A stretch of 6,988 nt of DNA from SKKC01 sp046542845 (GTDB lineage Bacteria > Spirochaetota > Spirochaetia > DSM-27196 > SKKC01), in the NCBI GenBank assembly GCA_046542845.1, contig JBKHAN010000106.1, positions 1-6,988 of the forward strand. Direction: 5' to 3'. Made by a program: the position numbers and the translations under genes. The notes under the pieces are model-generated. The model was given only the letters and a program-made list of their open reading frames with translations, was not told the origin of the DNA and made no database searches. How positions within the stretch are numbered: the stretch's first letter is position 1; every line of letters starts with the position of its first letter. Positions 1-5,454 of this stretch are shown here, piece by piece.

Positions 1-221
1 CGTTTGTCGACCTGTTCGAAACGCTTCTCCATCTGCGCGAAGCCCTCGCGCATGAGTTCGCGCTGGGTTTTCAGTTCCTCTTCGACACGGATCGTGCGTT
101 CGCGCAGTTCCATGTCCCGGTCCAGGTTCGCTTCGCGAAACCAGGCGCCGAGATTCCCGCGTACGTACATACCGATCTGTTCAAAATGTTCGGATCGCAG
201 TTCCATAGCCCTGTCCGCCAT
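1..221 (-). CDS. Coiled-coil membrane protein, copy A (3' end outside window)
   Basis: Partial gene: 73 complete codons run from an ATG at 219-221 to the left edge, with the frame still open. The product matches the first 73 residues of the complete gene at 4464-4862 except for three changes (N4R, K18M and I71V relative to the complete copy). It opens with MADRAMELRSEHFEQIG, continues through a charged Glu/Arg-rich helix, and enters the KRFEQVDKR heptads where the window ends. A Shine-Dalgarno GGAGGA lies at 231-236, 9 bases before the ATG, which fixes the start. By analogy with copy B, a C-terminal membrane helix should follow off-window; that part is inference. The gene lies 66 bases downstream of the glycosyltransferase on the same strand and could be co-transcribed with it. 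Molecular function is unknown. Confidence 0.85.
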   Translation of the reverse strand, partial: MADRAMELRSEHFEQIGMYVRGNLGAWFREANLDRDMELRERTIRVEEELKTQRELMREGFAQMEKRFEQVDK

Positions 222-289
222 CGGTTGGTCTCCTCCAAATATACCAGTCTTTGCCTGAATATACGAGAGTAAGGTGCAATCTGATTGTT
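222..289 (-). promoter_or_regulatory. Conserved leader upstream of copy A
   Basis: The 68 bases before the copy A start are shared with the leader of copy B (4863-4930). On the minus strand the best-conserved parts are AACAATCAGAT at the distal end and CTCGTATA followed by CAGGCAAAGACTG in the middle. A TGnTATATT string (extended -10-like, hexamer 238-243) is present in both copies. If that were the true -10 box, transcription would start within the Shine-Dalgarno sequence, so the real promoter may lie further upstream or be in the preceding gene. No convincing -35 box was found. Conservation is observed; the regulatory role is inferred. Confidence 0.4.
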
Positions 290-1304
290 ACCGGAGGACC
301 GCCTCCGCCTCGCGGGCGGCCTGCTCGTACAACAAAGCATCTCCGCCGCGGCCGCGTTTTCTCGCCCCGCGCGCGTACACCCGGCACTTGCGGGCCAGCT
401 CGCGGACCGCGAGGGCGAGCTTGCCGTCGGGGACGGAGGCGGGGTCGACACTGCCCCAGCGTGGTTCAGGCGGCCTGCCGACGCGGAGCAGGGCTTCGAG
501 GCCCGGGCGCGCCGGGGGTGGCCCGCCATCGGGACGTGCCACGTTTCCGTGACCTTGTCCGCGCCGGGTTGCGCCGCCCTCGTCGCGCGCGGCGAGCACA
601 TCCACCGCGAAACCGGCGAGCGCGTGTATGCGGAAGCCTTCGATGTGCCCGTATTTAGCCGAAAGCTGCGGGGAGAGGCCGGCCCGCTTCTCAATGAGTT
701 CATCATCCACAAAAGCGATCGTTTCGAACGCCAGAAGACGAAGCAGAAACTCGTAGTCTTCGGCGACTTCAAGGTCCTCGCGGTACCCGCCATAGCGGAG
801 AAACAGCTCGCGCCGCATAACGGTCGTCGATGGCCCCACGATGCACTTTTTCACCGCGTCGGCGAAGATATCGCCCCGCCGTGCGTGCCTCATGTGCGAC
901 TGAGAGACCTCCGTCCCCCCGCGCAGCCAGCGTTCCCGCGTGTGGCAGAGCGAAAGACCGGTGTGCGCGAGTTCATCCATCTGTCTCGAAAGCTTCTCCG
1001 GCAAAAACCGGTCGTCGCTGTCGAGAAATGCAATCCAATCGGTCTGTGCTGCAGCAACGCCTATGTTCCGGCAGCGGCCGGGATAGCCCGCGTGCTCTAC
1101 ACGAATGTATTTCAGCGGAAAACGACACGCGAGAGCGGAAATTTCCGACTGGGTCTTGTCTTGTGACCCGTCGTCCACGACAATTATGTATGGGGTTATG
1201 CGCGTCTCATCGACAGATCGAACTGCGTCAACAAGCAGTGCGGCGCGATTCCACGTGGGGATAATAACGGATATCTGAATGGGACGATCGGGAAAAGGAC
1301 GCAT
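288..1304 (-). CDS. Family 2 (GT-A fold) glycosyltransferase
   Basis: 338 residues if started at the ATG at 1302-1304. The N-terminal half is a standard GT2 domain: ISVIIPTWNRAAL (residues 11-23), the nucleotide-binding VVDDGS (42-47), the metal-binding DSDD (95-98), and GPSTTVMRRELF followed by GGYREDLEVAEDYEF, where E182/D183 occupy the usual acidic 'ED' site. It should transfer a sugar from a nucleotide-sugar donor at the cytoplasmic face of the membrane, for polysaccharide or glycolipid synthesis; donor and acceptor cannot be predicted. No membrane helix is visible. A longer frame runs back to 1403, but that part is antisense to the kinase membrane helix and precedes the conserved first strand, so I rejected it. 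No start codon exists between 1304 and the ISVIIP strand. No good Shine-Dalgarno is visible. Residues about 233-338 are Arg/Gly/Pro-rich and encoded by about 76% GC DNA; the end (LARKCRVYARGARKRG) looks like a family tail, but residues 233-295 are odd. Confidence 0.9.
   Translation of the reverse strand: MRPFPDRPIQISVIIPTWNRAALLVDAVRSVDETRITPYIIVVDDGSQDKTQSEISALACRFPLKYIRVEHAGYPGRCRNIGVAAAQTDWIAFLDSDDRFLPEKLSRQMDELAHTGLSLCHTRERWLRGGTEVSQSHMRHARRGDIFADAVKKCIVGPSTTVMRRELFLRYGGYREDLEVAEDYEFLLRLLAFETIAFVDDELIEKRAGLSPQLSAKYGHIEGFRIHALAGFAVDVLAARDEGGATRRGQGHGNVARPDGGPPPARPGLEALLRVGRPPEPRWGSVDPASVPDGKLALAVRELARKCRVYARGARKRGRGGDALLYEQAAREAEAVLR
1260..1265 (+). promoter_or_regulatory. Possible -10 box for the histidine kinase
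   Basis: GATAAT (5 of 6 consensus bases) lies 13 bases before the kinase ATG, inside the glycosyltransferase coding region. No matching -35 hexamer is seen at normal spacing. A start at about 1272 would give a leader of about 7 bases. Weak, motif-only evidence. Confidence 0.2.
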
Positions 1305-2916
1305 ACAGGCAGCATATATCATAGCCCCGGCTATAGCGATCGTGGTCGGGCTCCTGATTACAGCCGGCATGGTTCTTTCCCTCCGGGTAGACGAACTGCT
1401 CAATATTCGGGACGAGTATCAGAATACGATCGAGTCCTGGAACACCTTTCAGGGCGAAACGACGGCTCTTGTGTTTCTGGAGGATCCCGGCACCGGCTAC
1501 ACCGAGTGGGCGCTGGTGCGGGACCGGTTCCTGGCGCAATGCACGGTGTGCGTGGCTCCGGAAACCCTCCTTAGCCTGTTCGACGACCCATCGTTTGATG
1601 TACTGGTAGACGATGTACACGCCGCCTGGACAGGCGTTTCACGCGAACTCGATCAGATAGAGGCGTTAATCGAGCCAGGTGCCGAGAATCTGGACCGGCT
1701 GGTTCTTTCCAATACTGCCCGTGATGCTGCCACCCTGGCACGCGCATTCGTGCGCCGGCTCGGGCGGCTGCAAAGCAGACTCAACGCCGGGCTTGAGCGT
1801 GCGCGAGTGCTGCGCAATCTGGTGCCTATTGCCCTTGCCGCACTGCTCCTGCTCAGTACCGTTGGCGTAATACTCGCGCGACGACGACTTTCGATACAGG
1901 AAGACCGACAGCTTCAGGCGCTTGATGCAATGATCGAAGGGGTCATAATCACAGACCCTGCCGGCCGAATCAGCTTTGTGAACAGTGCGGCTGCGGCTTT
2001 GTACGGCTGGGAATCCGATGACGTTATCGGTAAGCTGCTCGAAGACACGGCACCACGACTCGATGTACTGAACCCTGATGCAGAGACGGTCAGTCACGCC
2101 GATCTTGACGGACGGACCATCGAATGCAGCATTCGAGAAATCGGCACGAAGGGTACGTCGGTCAACGGGACCATCTACGTGCTCCGGGACATGACCGCGT
2201 TTCTCGATCAGAAGGCACGAGACGAGCGTGCACGGCAGCTGGAAGGAATCGGAAGCCTCGCGGGTACCATCGCACACGAGTTCAACAACATCCTCGGTGG
2301 CATGCTCGGAAGCGTTTCGCTTCTGGAGGCCGATGAAGGCAATGAGCACCGGGCCGAGCGCGCTGCCGCGCTTCGCACCGGGATCAGTCGGGCCCGAAAG
2401 CTCTCAAACCGTCTCATGGTGTTCTCCGACGGGCACACCCCTGCCCGGGTTGAAGTCTGGCTCAACGATCTTTTGTCGCACGAAGTACAGGGATACGATT
2501 TTCCCGAAGACGTGGATTGCGCGCTCGTCCGGAGTACACCCGACACCCGGGTTCTGGTCAACCCGGAGCAAATGGGCGAGGTGTTCCGTGCGATACTGCA
2601 GAACTCGGTGGAAGCGATGGACGGCCATGGAACGATCTGCATCAGCACGTTTTTTACTCCGGGTGGCGATGGCGGATCGGACTCGTGGATCTCGGTATCT
2701 GTGGACGACACGGGGCCGGGAATCAGCGACAAAGTTGCCGTTCGCGCGTTCGATCCCTTCTTTACGACCCACGAGAACCGTCGTGGGATCGGTCTTTCCA
2801 TCGCCTACCAGGTCGTCGCAGCACACGACGGCGATATCGCGATCGCCAACCGCCGCGATGTCCAGGGCGCGCACGTCGAGATACATCTTCCGGCTGCTCG
2901 TGTCGATTTCCGTTGA
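1279..2916 (+). CDS. Membrane-bound PAS-domain sensor histidine kinase (orphan)
   Basis: 545 residues. In order: first membrane helix (about 9-35), a mostly helical extracytoplasmic sensor region (about 36-178), second membrane helix (about 179-200, LVPIALAALLLLSTVGVILA), a PAS domain (about 209-310, containing GVIITDPAGRISFVN), a HisKA dimerisation helix with phospho-acceptor H333 in GTIAHEFNNILG, and a HATPase domain with N-box N442 (QNSVEAMDG), G1 box DTGPG (D477-G481), F-box FDPFFTT (491-497) and G2-like RRGIGLSIA (501-509). It should sense an envelope signal and autophosphorylate H333. No receiver domain is fused and no response regulator lies nearby, so its partner is unknown. The sensor region has a C88-T-V-C91 pair. 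A stop directly precedes the ATG at 1279; the next in-frame start, a GTG at 1342, would cut away half the first helix. Only a weak GGA precedes the start. The 5' end overlaps that of the divergent glycosyltransferase. Confidence 0.95.
   Translation: MGRSGKGRIQAAYIIAPAIAIVVGLLITAGMVLSLRVDELLNIRDEYQNTIESWNTFQGETTALVFLEDPGTGYTEWALVRDRFLAQCTVCVAPETLLSLFDDPSFDVLVDDVHAAWTGVSRELDQIEALIEPGAENLDRLVLSNTARDAATLARAFVRRLGRLQSRLNAGLERARVLRNLVPIALAALLLLSTVGVILARRRLSIQEDRQLQALDAMIEGVIITDPAGRISFVNSAAAALYGWESDDVIGKLLEDTAPRLDVLNPDAETVSHADLDGRTIECSIREIGTKGTSVNGTIYVLRDMTAFLDQKARDERARQLEGIGSLAGTIAHEFNNILGGMLGSVSLLEADEGNEHRAERAAALRTGISRARKLSNRLMVFSDGHTPARVEVWLNDLLSHEVQGYDFPEDVDCALVRSTPDTRVLVNPEQMGEVFRAILQNSVEAMDGHGTICISTFFTPGGDGGSDSWISVSVDDTGPGISDKVAVRAFDPFFTTHENRRGIGLSIAYQVVAAHDGDIAIANRRDVQGAHVEIHLPAARVDFR
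1318..1323 (-). promoter_or_regulatory. Possible -10 box for the glycosyltransferase
   Basis: TATGAT on the minus strand (5 of 6 consensus bases), ending 13 bases before the proposed glycosyltransferase ATG and lying inside the kinase gene. No clear -35 box is seen. If real, the leader would be about 7 bases, consistent with the absence of a Shine-Dalgarno sequence. Weak, motif-only evidence. Confidence 0.2.
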
Positions 2917-2942
2917 TTTTTGTGCCGCCAAGGTCATACATT
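2913..2942 (+). promoter_or_regulatory. Possible promoter for the M48 peptidase gene
   Basis: TTGATT (2913-2918) and TACATT (2937-2942) are separated by 18 bases, each matching 4 of 6 sigma-70 consensus bases. The -35 element overlaps the kinase stop codon. A start 6-7 bases downstream would fall at or near the A of the peptidase ATG at 2949, giving a leaderless transcript. Consistent with this, no good Shine-Dalgarno precedes that ATG. Read-through from the kinase remains equally possible. Confidence 0.3.
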
Positions 2943-2948
2943 GTAGCG

Positions 2949-3965
2949 ATGGAACCTGAAAAGACACGTGCTCGTATTCGCCTGACGGATATCAGTCCCA
3001 GATCATGGGAACACCCGGCGGACCGTGCTGCGCTGAACACGCTCAAGCGCCTTCCCGGTATGGACGAAGTGCTCAAGTTTTTTGTCGGTGGCACTGGTGA
3101 AAAGTCGGTCCGGCTGCTGTTCATGGCAAGTGCGGTGCGGGCCACACCACGGCAGTTCGCACACGTATACCGGCTCACCGAGGAAGCAGTAAGCATCCTT
3201 GACGCACCCGACATGCCGGATGTGTTTATAACACAGAATCCCGTGCTCAATGCCGGCGCGGTGGGCGTACAGAAGCCCTTCATTACCCTGAACAGTGCCA
3301 TGGTACAGAGTTTCTCGGAGGAGGAGCTGCTTGCCGTCATAGGCCACGAGCTTTCCCACATCTTAAGCGGGCATGTCCTGTACAAGACGCTGTTATGGTT
3401 CCTGGTCAATGCATCCCTTGTGATCGCGAAACTGCCGATCGGACAGTTCGCGGCTATGGGCATTATCGCAGCACTCCGCGAATGGGACAGAAAGAGCGAG
3501 CTCTCTGCCGATCGAGCCGGGCTCCTCACAGTACAGGATCCGGAGGTCAGTAACCGTGTGCTCATGAAACTCGCCGGCGGTACACAGCTTGAGCACATGG
3601 ATATCGACGAGTTTGTCAAACAGGCAGAAGAATACGACACCGGCGAGAACATGGTGGACGGCGTGTACAAGTTAATGAACCTCGTGTGGCAGAGCCACCC
3701 GTTTCCGGTCATGCGCCTGGCAGCGCTCAAGACCTGGGTCGAAGAGGAGCGTTACGGAAAGATAATCGGAGGCGATTACGTACGCCGCAGTGCCGAAGAA
3801 GAAGCCGACATGAAGAAAGACTTTGAAGACGCCGCGCACGAGTATCAGGAAGAATTTCGCCGGAGTAAGGACCCCCTTGCACAGACCATAAGTCGGGCGA
3901 CCGAGCAGGCTGAAGAAGTGCGAAAGAAGGCCGAAGAGTTCTTCGGGCAAATGTTCAAGCGATAG
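2949..3965 (+). CDS. M48-family zinc metallopeptidase
   Basis: 338 residues. The catalytic HExxH motif is H133-E134-L-S-H137 in AVIGHELSHILSGH; the third zinc ligand is E184 in SELSADRAGLL, with D188 in the usual ExxxD arrangement; and the late conserved His is H250 in SHPFPVMRLAAL. These define the M48 (HtpX/Ste24-like) peptidases, which act in membrane-protein and envelope quality control. There is no signal peptide and no N-terminal membrane helix. A hydrophobic stretch at about 147-176 probably anchors or dips into the membrane, as in other M48 enzymes, so the active site is likely cytoplasmic. The last 60 or so residues form a highly charged Glu/Lys/Arg helix ending in EEFFGQMFKR. The frame is open further upstream, but that part overlaps the kinase and has no peptidase sequence; the ATG at 2949 gives a natural start (MEPEKTRARIRLTDISPRSW). 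It lies 32 bases after the kinase and 9 bases before bcp. I do not assign htpX because the two N-terminal helices typical of HtpX are absent. Confidence 0.93.
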   Translation: MEPEKTRARIRLTDISPRSWEHPADRAALNTLKRLPGMDEVLKFFVGGTGEKSVRLLFMASAVRATPRQFAHVYRLTEEAVSILDAPDMPDVFITQNPVLNAGAVGVQKPFITLNSAMVQSFSEEELLAVIGHELSHILSGHVLYKTLLWFLVNASLVIAKLPIGQFAAMGIIAALREWDRKSELSADRAGLLTVQDPEVSNRVLMKLAGGTQLEHMDIDEFVKQAEEYDTGENMVDGVYKLMNLVWQSHPFPVMRLAALKTWVEEERYGKIIGGDYVRRSAEEEADMKKDFEDAAHEYQEEFRRSKDPLAQTISRATEQAEEVRKKAEEFFGQMFKR

Positions 3966-3974
3966 AGGTGCCGT

Positions 3975-4427
3975 ATGCTGAAAGAAGGGGAAAAAGCTCC
4001 CGAGTTCGAGCTGCAGGATCAAACCGGAAGGACCGTTTCGCTGAGCGACTTCGCGGGGAAAACCGTGGTGGTGTATTTCTACCCAAAAGACGATACGCCG
4101 GGGTGTACGAAGGAAGCGTGCAGCTTCCGTGACAACTACAACGCCTTCACCGAAAAGGGGGCGGTGGTGCTGGGCATCAGTGCCGACCCGCCGGCGAGCC
4201 ACGAAAAATTCGTCGCAAAGTACAACCTGCCTTTCCCGCTCCTAAGTGATCCCGATAAGACCTCGATACGGGCCTTCGGCGCGTGGGGCGTCAAGAAAAT
4301 GTACGGAAAGGAATACGAAGGCATTATGCGATCGACCTTTGTGATTGGCCCGGACGGAGTAATCACAAAAGTATTCCCGAAGGTAAAGCCTGCTGACCAC
4401 GCCGCCGAGATTCTGGGGCTCCTGTAG
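3975..4427 (+). CDS. bcp: Thioredoxin-dependent peroxiredoxin (Bcp/PrxQ type)
   Basis: 150 residues, full length for the family. The signature YPKDDTPGCTKEAC (residues 36-49) supplies peroxidatic C44 and, five residues later, resolving C49, the arrangement of atypical two-Cys PrxQ enzymes. T41 and R119 (MRSTFVIGPDG) complete the active-site set. The enzyme reduces hydrogen peroxide and organic hydroperoxides in the cytoplasm using thioredoxin as electron donor. No signal peptide is present. An AGAGG Shine-Dalgarno lies about 6 bases before the ATG, and the gap to the peptidase stop is only 9 bases, so the two are almost certainly co-transcribed. The gene ends 36 bases from the convergent coiled-coil gene. 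Confidence 0.97.
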   Translation: MLKEGEKAPEFELQDQTGRTVSLSDFAGKTVVVYFYPKDDTPGCTKEACSFRDNYNAFTEKGAVVLGISADPPASHEKFVAKYNLPFPLLSDPDKTSIRAFGAWGVKKMYGKEYEGIMRSTFVIGPDGVITKVFPKVKPADHAAEILGLL

Positions 4428-4433
4428 GGGACG

Positions 4434-4455
4434 GCCGCACCGGCAAGGCTGCGGC
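4434..4455. terminator. Weak GC-rich hairpin between convergent genes
   Basis: GCCGCA (4434-4439) and TGCGGC (4450-4455) form a perfect 6-base-pair stem with a 10-base loop, in the 36-base gap between bcp (plus) and the copy B gene (minus). Position suits a bidirectional terminator. Neither strand has a T-run directly after the stem, so intrinsic termination would be weak or factor-assisted. Confidence 0.35.
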
Positions 4456-4463
4456 AGGCAGTG

Positions 4464-4862
4464 CTACAAAAAGATCTGCAGCGCCGTGGACGCGGCCATG
4501 ACGAAGGTCACCAGCAGTCCAATAAACCACTGACTATTTCTGATGTTCCGGTTCAAGTCGTCAAAACGTTTGTCGACCTGTTCAAAACGCTTGTCCATGT
4601 TGTGCTGTATCTCTTCGAAGCGTTTATCGACCTGTTCAAAGCGCTTGTCGATTTGCTCAAAACGCTTTTCCATCTGCGCGAAGCCCTCGCGCATCAGTTC
4701 GCGCTGAGTCTTGAGTTCCTCTTCGACACGGATCGTGCGTTCGCGCAGTTCCATATCGCGGTCCAGGTTTGCTTCGCGAAACCAGGCACCAAGATTTCCA
4801 CGTACGTACTTACCGATCTGCTCAAAGTGTTCTGATCGCAGTTCCATAGCATTATCCGCCAT
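4464..4862 (-). CDS. Coiled-coil protein with C-terminal membrane helix, copy B
   Basis: 132 residues, complete. The N-terminus (MADNAMELRSEHFEQIGKYV, to about residue 20) leads into a charged helix and then heptads of the form DKRFEQV at about 65-107, including one 11-residue step containing IQHN. A single hydrophobic helix (about 111-131, QWFIGLLVTFVMAASTALQI) closes the protein, so it should be tail-anchored with the coiled coil probably in the cytoplasm. Molecular function is unknown. The architecture resembles small bacterial coiled-coil membrane proteins that oligomerise, and I see no catalytic motif. The start is supported by a GAGG at 4873-4876, 10 bases before the ATG, and by identity of the N-terminus with copy A. 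It lies 79 bases downstream of the lipoprotein gene on the same strand and is convergent with bcp. Confidence 0.9.
   Translation of the reverse strand: MADNAMELRSEHFEQIGKYVRGNLGAWFREANLDRDMELRERTIRVEEELKTQRELMREGFAQMEKRFEQIDKRFEQVDKRFEEIQHNMDKRFEQVDKRFDDLNRNIRNSQWFIGLLVTFVMAASTALQIFL
4566..4682 (-). repeat. 21-base tandem units coding for coiled-coil heptads
   Basis: Four 21-base units (4566-4586, 4620-4640, 4641-4661, 4662-4682) and one 33-base unit (4587-4619) encode successive steps of the (D/E)KRFEQ(V/I) coiled coil. The third to fifth steps are in direct tandem; the 33-base unit inserts four codons (IQHN), a 'stutter' that turns one heptad into an 11-residue step. Units differ at several bases. 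Tandem units of this kind can gain or lose repeats by slippage without breaking the frame. Confidence 0.8.
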
Positions 4863-4930
4863 TCCCCGGTCGCCTCATAATATAGCAGTCTTTGCCTGTA
4901 TATACGAGGGGATGGTGCGATCTGATTGTT
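4642..4930 (-). repeat. Dispersed duplicated module, copy B
   Basis: Partner of 1-289. The visible match covers the first 73 codons of the coiled-coil gene and 68 bases upstream. Similarity ends at 4930, 11 bases short of the lipoprotein stop codon; in copy A it ends within the preceding gene's stop codon. The match probably extends left through the rest of copy B, but the corresponding part of copy A is outside the window. Confidence 0.85.
4863..4930 (-). promoter_or_regulatory. Conserved leader upstream of copy B
   Basis: Shares about 54 of 68 bases, without gaps, with the leader of copy A. TGCTATATT (hexamer 4879-4884) is an extended -10-like string that recurs in copy A as TGGTATATT. The bases next to the ATG are the least conserved and the distal blocks the most, the opposite of simple decay away from a coding region. 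The rest of the gap up to the lipoprotein stop (4931-4941) shows nothing recognisable. Confidence 0.4.
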
Positions 4931-4941
4931 CCATGATACCG

Positions 4942-5454
4942 CTATGAACGGGGGACCGCGACGGTCAGGTCTATCTCGAGGGATGGGTTTTCGCTCGCGC
5001 CTTCGGTCCCGTCCGGTTCGTAGATGACCTCTTCGAGCTCCTGTTCGCCGGGTGGGGTCATTGAGGTTTCGATCTGGATGATGGTGACCGCAAGGCGCTC
5101 GCTTGTGTCTGTACGCTCGGCATAGACGCGAATGACGGCGGGATCGTCGGTGGAATCGGCGGCAGCGAAGTCGGCGTAGGCGAGGTCGGAGGCTGTCTCG
5201 AAGACGCCGCCGCCTGTGTCGGTAAACGTGAGCGCAGCAGGTGTGTCGAAGCTCGCCGCGTAGGAACCGGCGTCACCGCCTTCGAACTCGACGCGAATCT
5301 GGAAGGTCGGCTCGGGTACAACCGGCGGGTCGAGCTCACAGCCGGGCACCATGAGCGCGACCGCGGTAATGACGGCGAACAGAAGTGCACGGCCGGCTGC
5401 GGGGCTCGGACGCCGGTCGGAGTCTCGGTCCGGATAGCGATCGCGCTTTTTCAT
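4942..5454 (-). CDS. Putative lipoprotein
   Basis: 170 residues. The N-terminus is unusually long and charged (MKKRDRYPDRDSDRRPSPAAGR), followed by a hydrophobic stretch (about 23-36) and a lipobox-like VPGC with C39 as the predicted lipidated residue; Pro at -2 is slightly atypical. The mature part is acidic, Thr/Ala/Asp-rich and predicted to be mostly beta-strand (for example TFQIRVEFEGG, AVIRVYAERTD, RLAVTIIQIE), with no catalytic motif. It should be anchored to a membrane on the periplasmic or outer side. The ATG overlaps the upstream gene's stop in an ATGA, and a GGTGG lies about 5 bases before it, so translation is probably coupled and the two products likely act together. I do not recognise the family. 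Confidence 0.82.
   Translation of the reverse strand: MKKRDRYPDRDSDRRPSPAAGRALLFAVITAVALMVPGCELDPPVVPEPTFQIRVEFEGGDAGSYAASFDTPAALTFTDTGGGVFETASDLAYADFAAADSTDDPAVIRVYAERTDTSERLAVTIIQIETSMTPPGEQELEEVIYEPDGTEGASENPSLEIDLTVAVPRS

Larger units (their letters stand above)
1..289 (-). repeat. Dispersed duplicated module, copy A
   Basis: This stretch aligns without gaps to 4642-4930. By hand count about 24 of 221 coding bases differ (roughly 89% identity) and about 14 of 68 upstream bases differ (roughly 79%). Similarity stops sharply after 289, inside the glycosyltransferase stop codon (288-290). The left limit is unknown because the window cuts it. Most coding differences are synonymous, so the copies appear to be maintained paralogues rather than a fresh duplication. 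Confidence 0.85.

Noticed and set aside
71..793. Minus-strand frame of 240 codons across copy A and the glycosyltransferase 3' half
   Set aside because: Low-complexity Ser/Arg/Pro product in a different frame from two well-supported genes. Its local high third-position GC at 500-590 is noted only as a hint of indels.
285..1166. Long plus-strand reading frame (293 codons) opposite the glycosyltransferase
   Set aside because: It is antisense to a clear GT2 domain; its protein has no recognisable domain, and openness is expected in such GC-rich DNA.
1305..1403. N-terminal extension of the glycosyltransferase by 33 codons
   Set aside because: The extra residues are the antisense reading of the kinase's first membrane helix and precede the natural beginning of the GT2 fold.
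2517..2948. Upstream extension of the M48 peptidase frame by 144 codons
   Set aside because: It overlaps the kinase ATPase domain in another frame and encodes no plausible domain; the ATG at 2949 begins the recognisable protein.
2762..3730. Minus-strand frame of 322 codons opposite the M48 peptidase
   Set aside because: Ser/Arg/Cys-rich shadow of a gene with all zinc-site motifs present on the plus strand.
4566..4682. Repeated 21-base units considered as a CRISPR array or intergenic repeat
   Set aside because: The units are in frame within a gene, have no unique spacers and code for coiled-coil heptads.
4461..4835. Plus-strand frame of 124 codons opposite copy B
   Set aside because: Its regular Leu/Phe repeats are the antisense of the KRFEQ heptads; it has no convincing start signals and lies opposite a conserved paralogue.
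1..4930. The two similar segments considered as insertion-sequence ends or a composite transposon
   Set aside because: They are in the same orientation and encode a non-transposase protein; no terminal inverted repeats, target duplications or transposase were seen between them.
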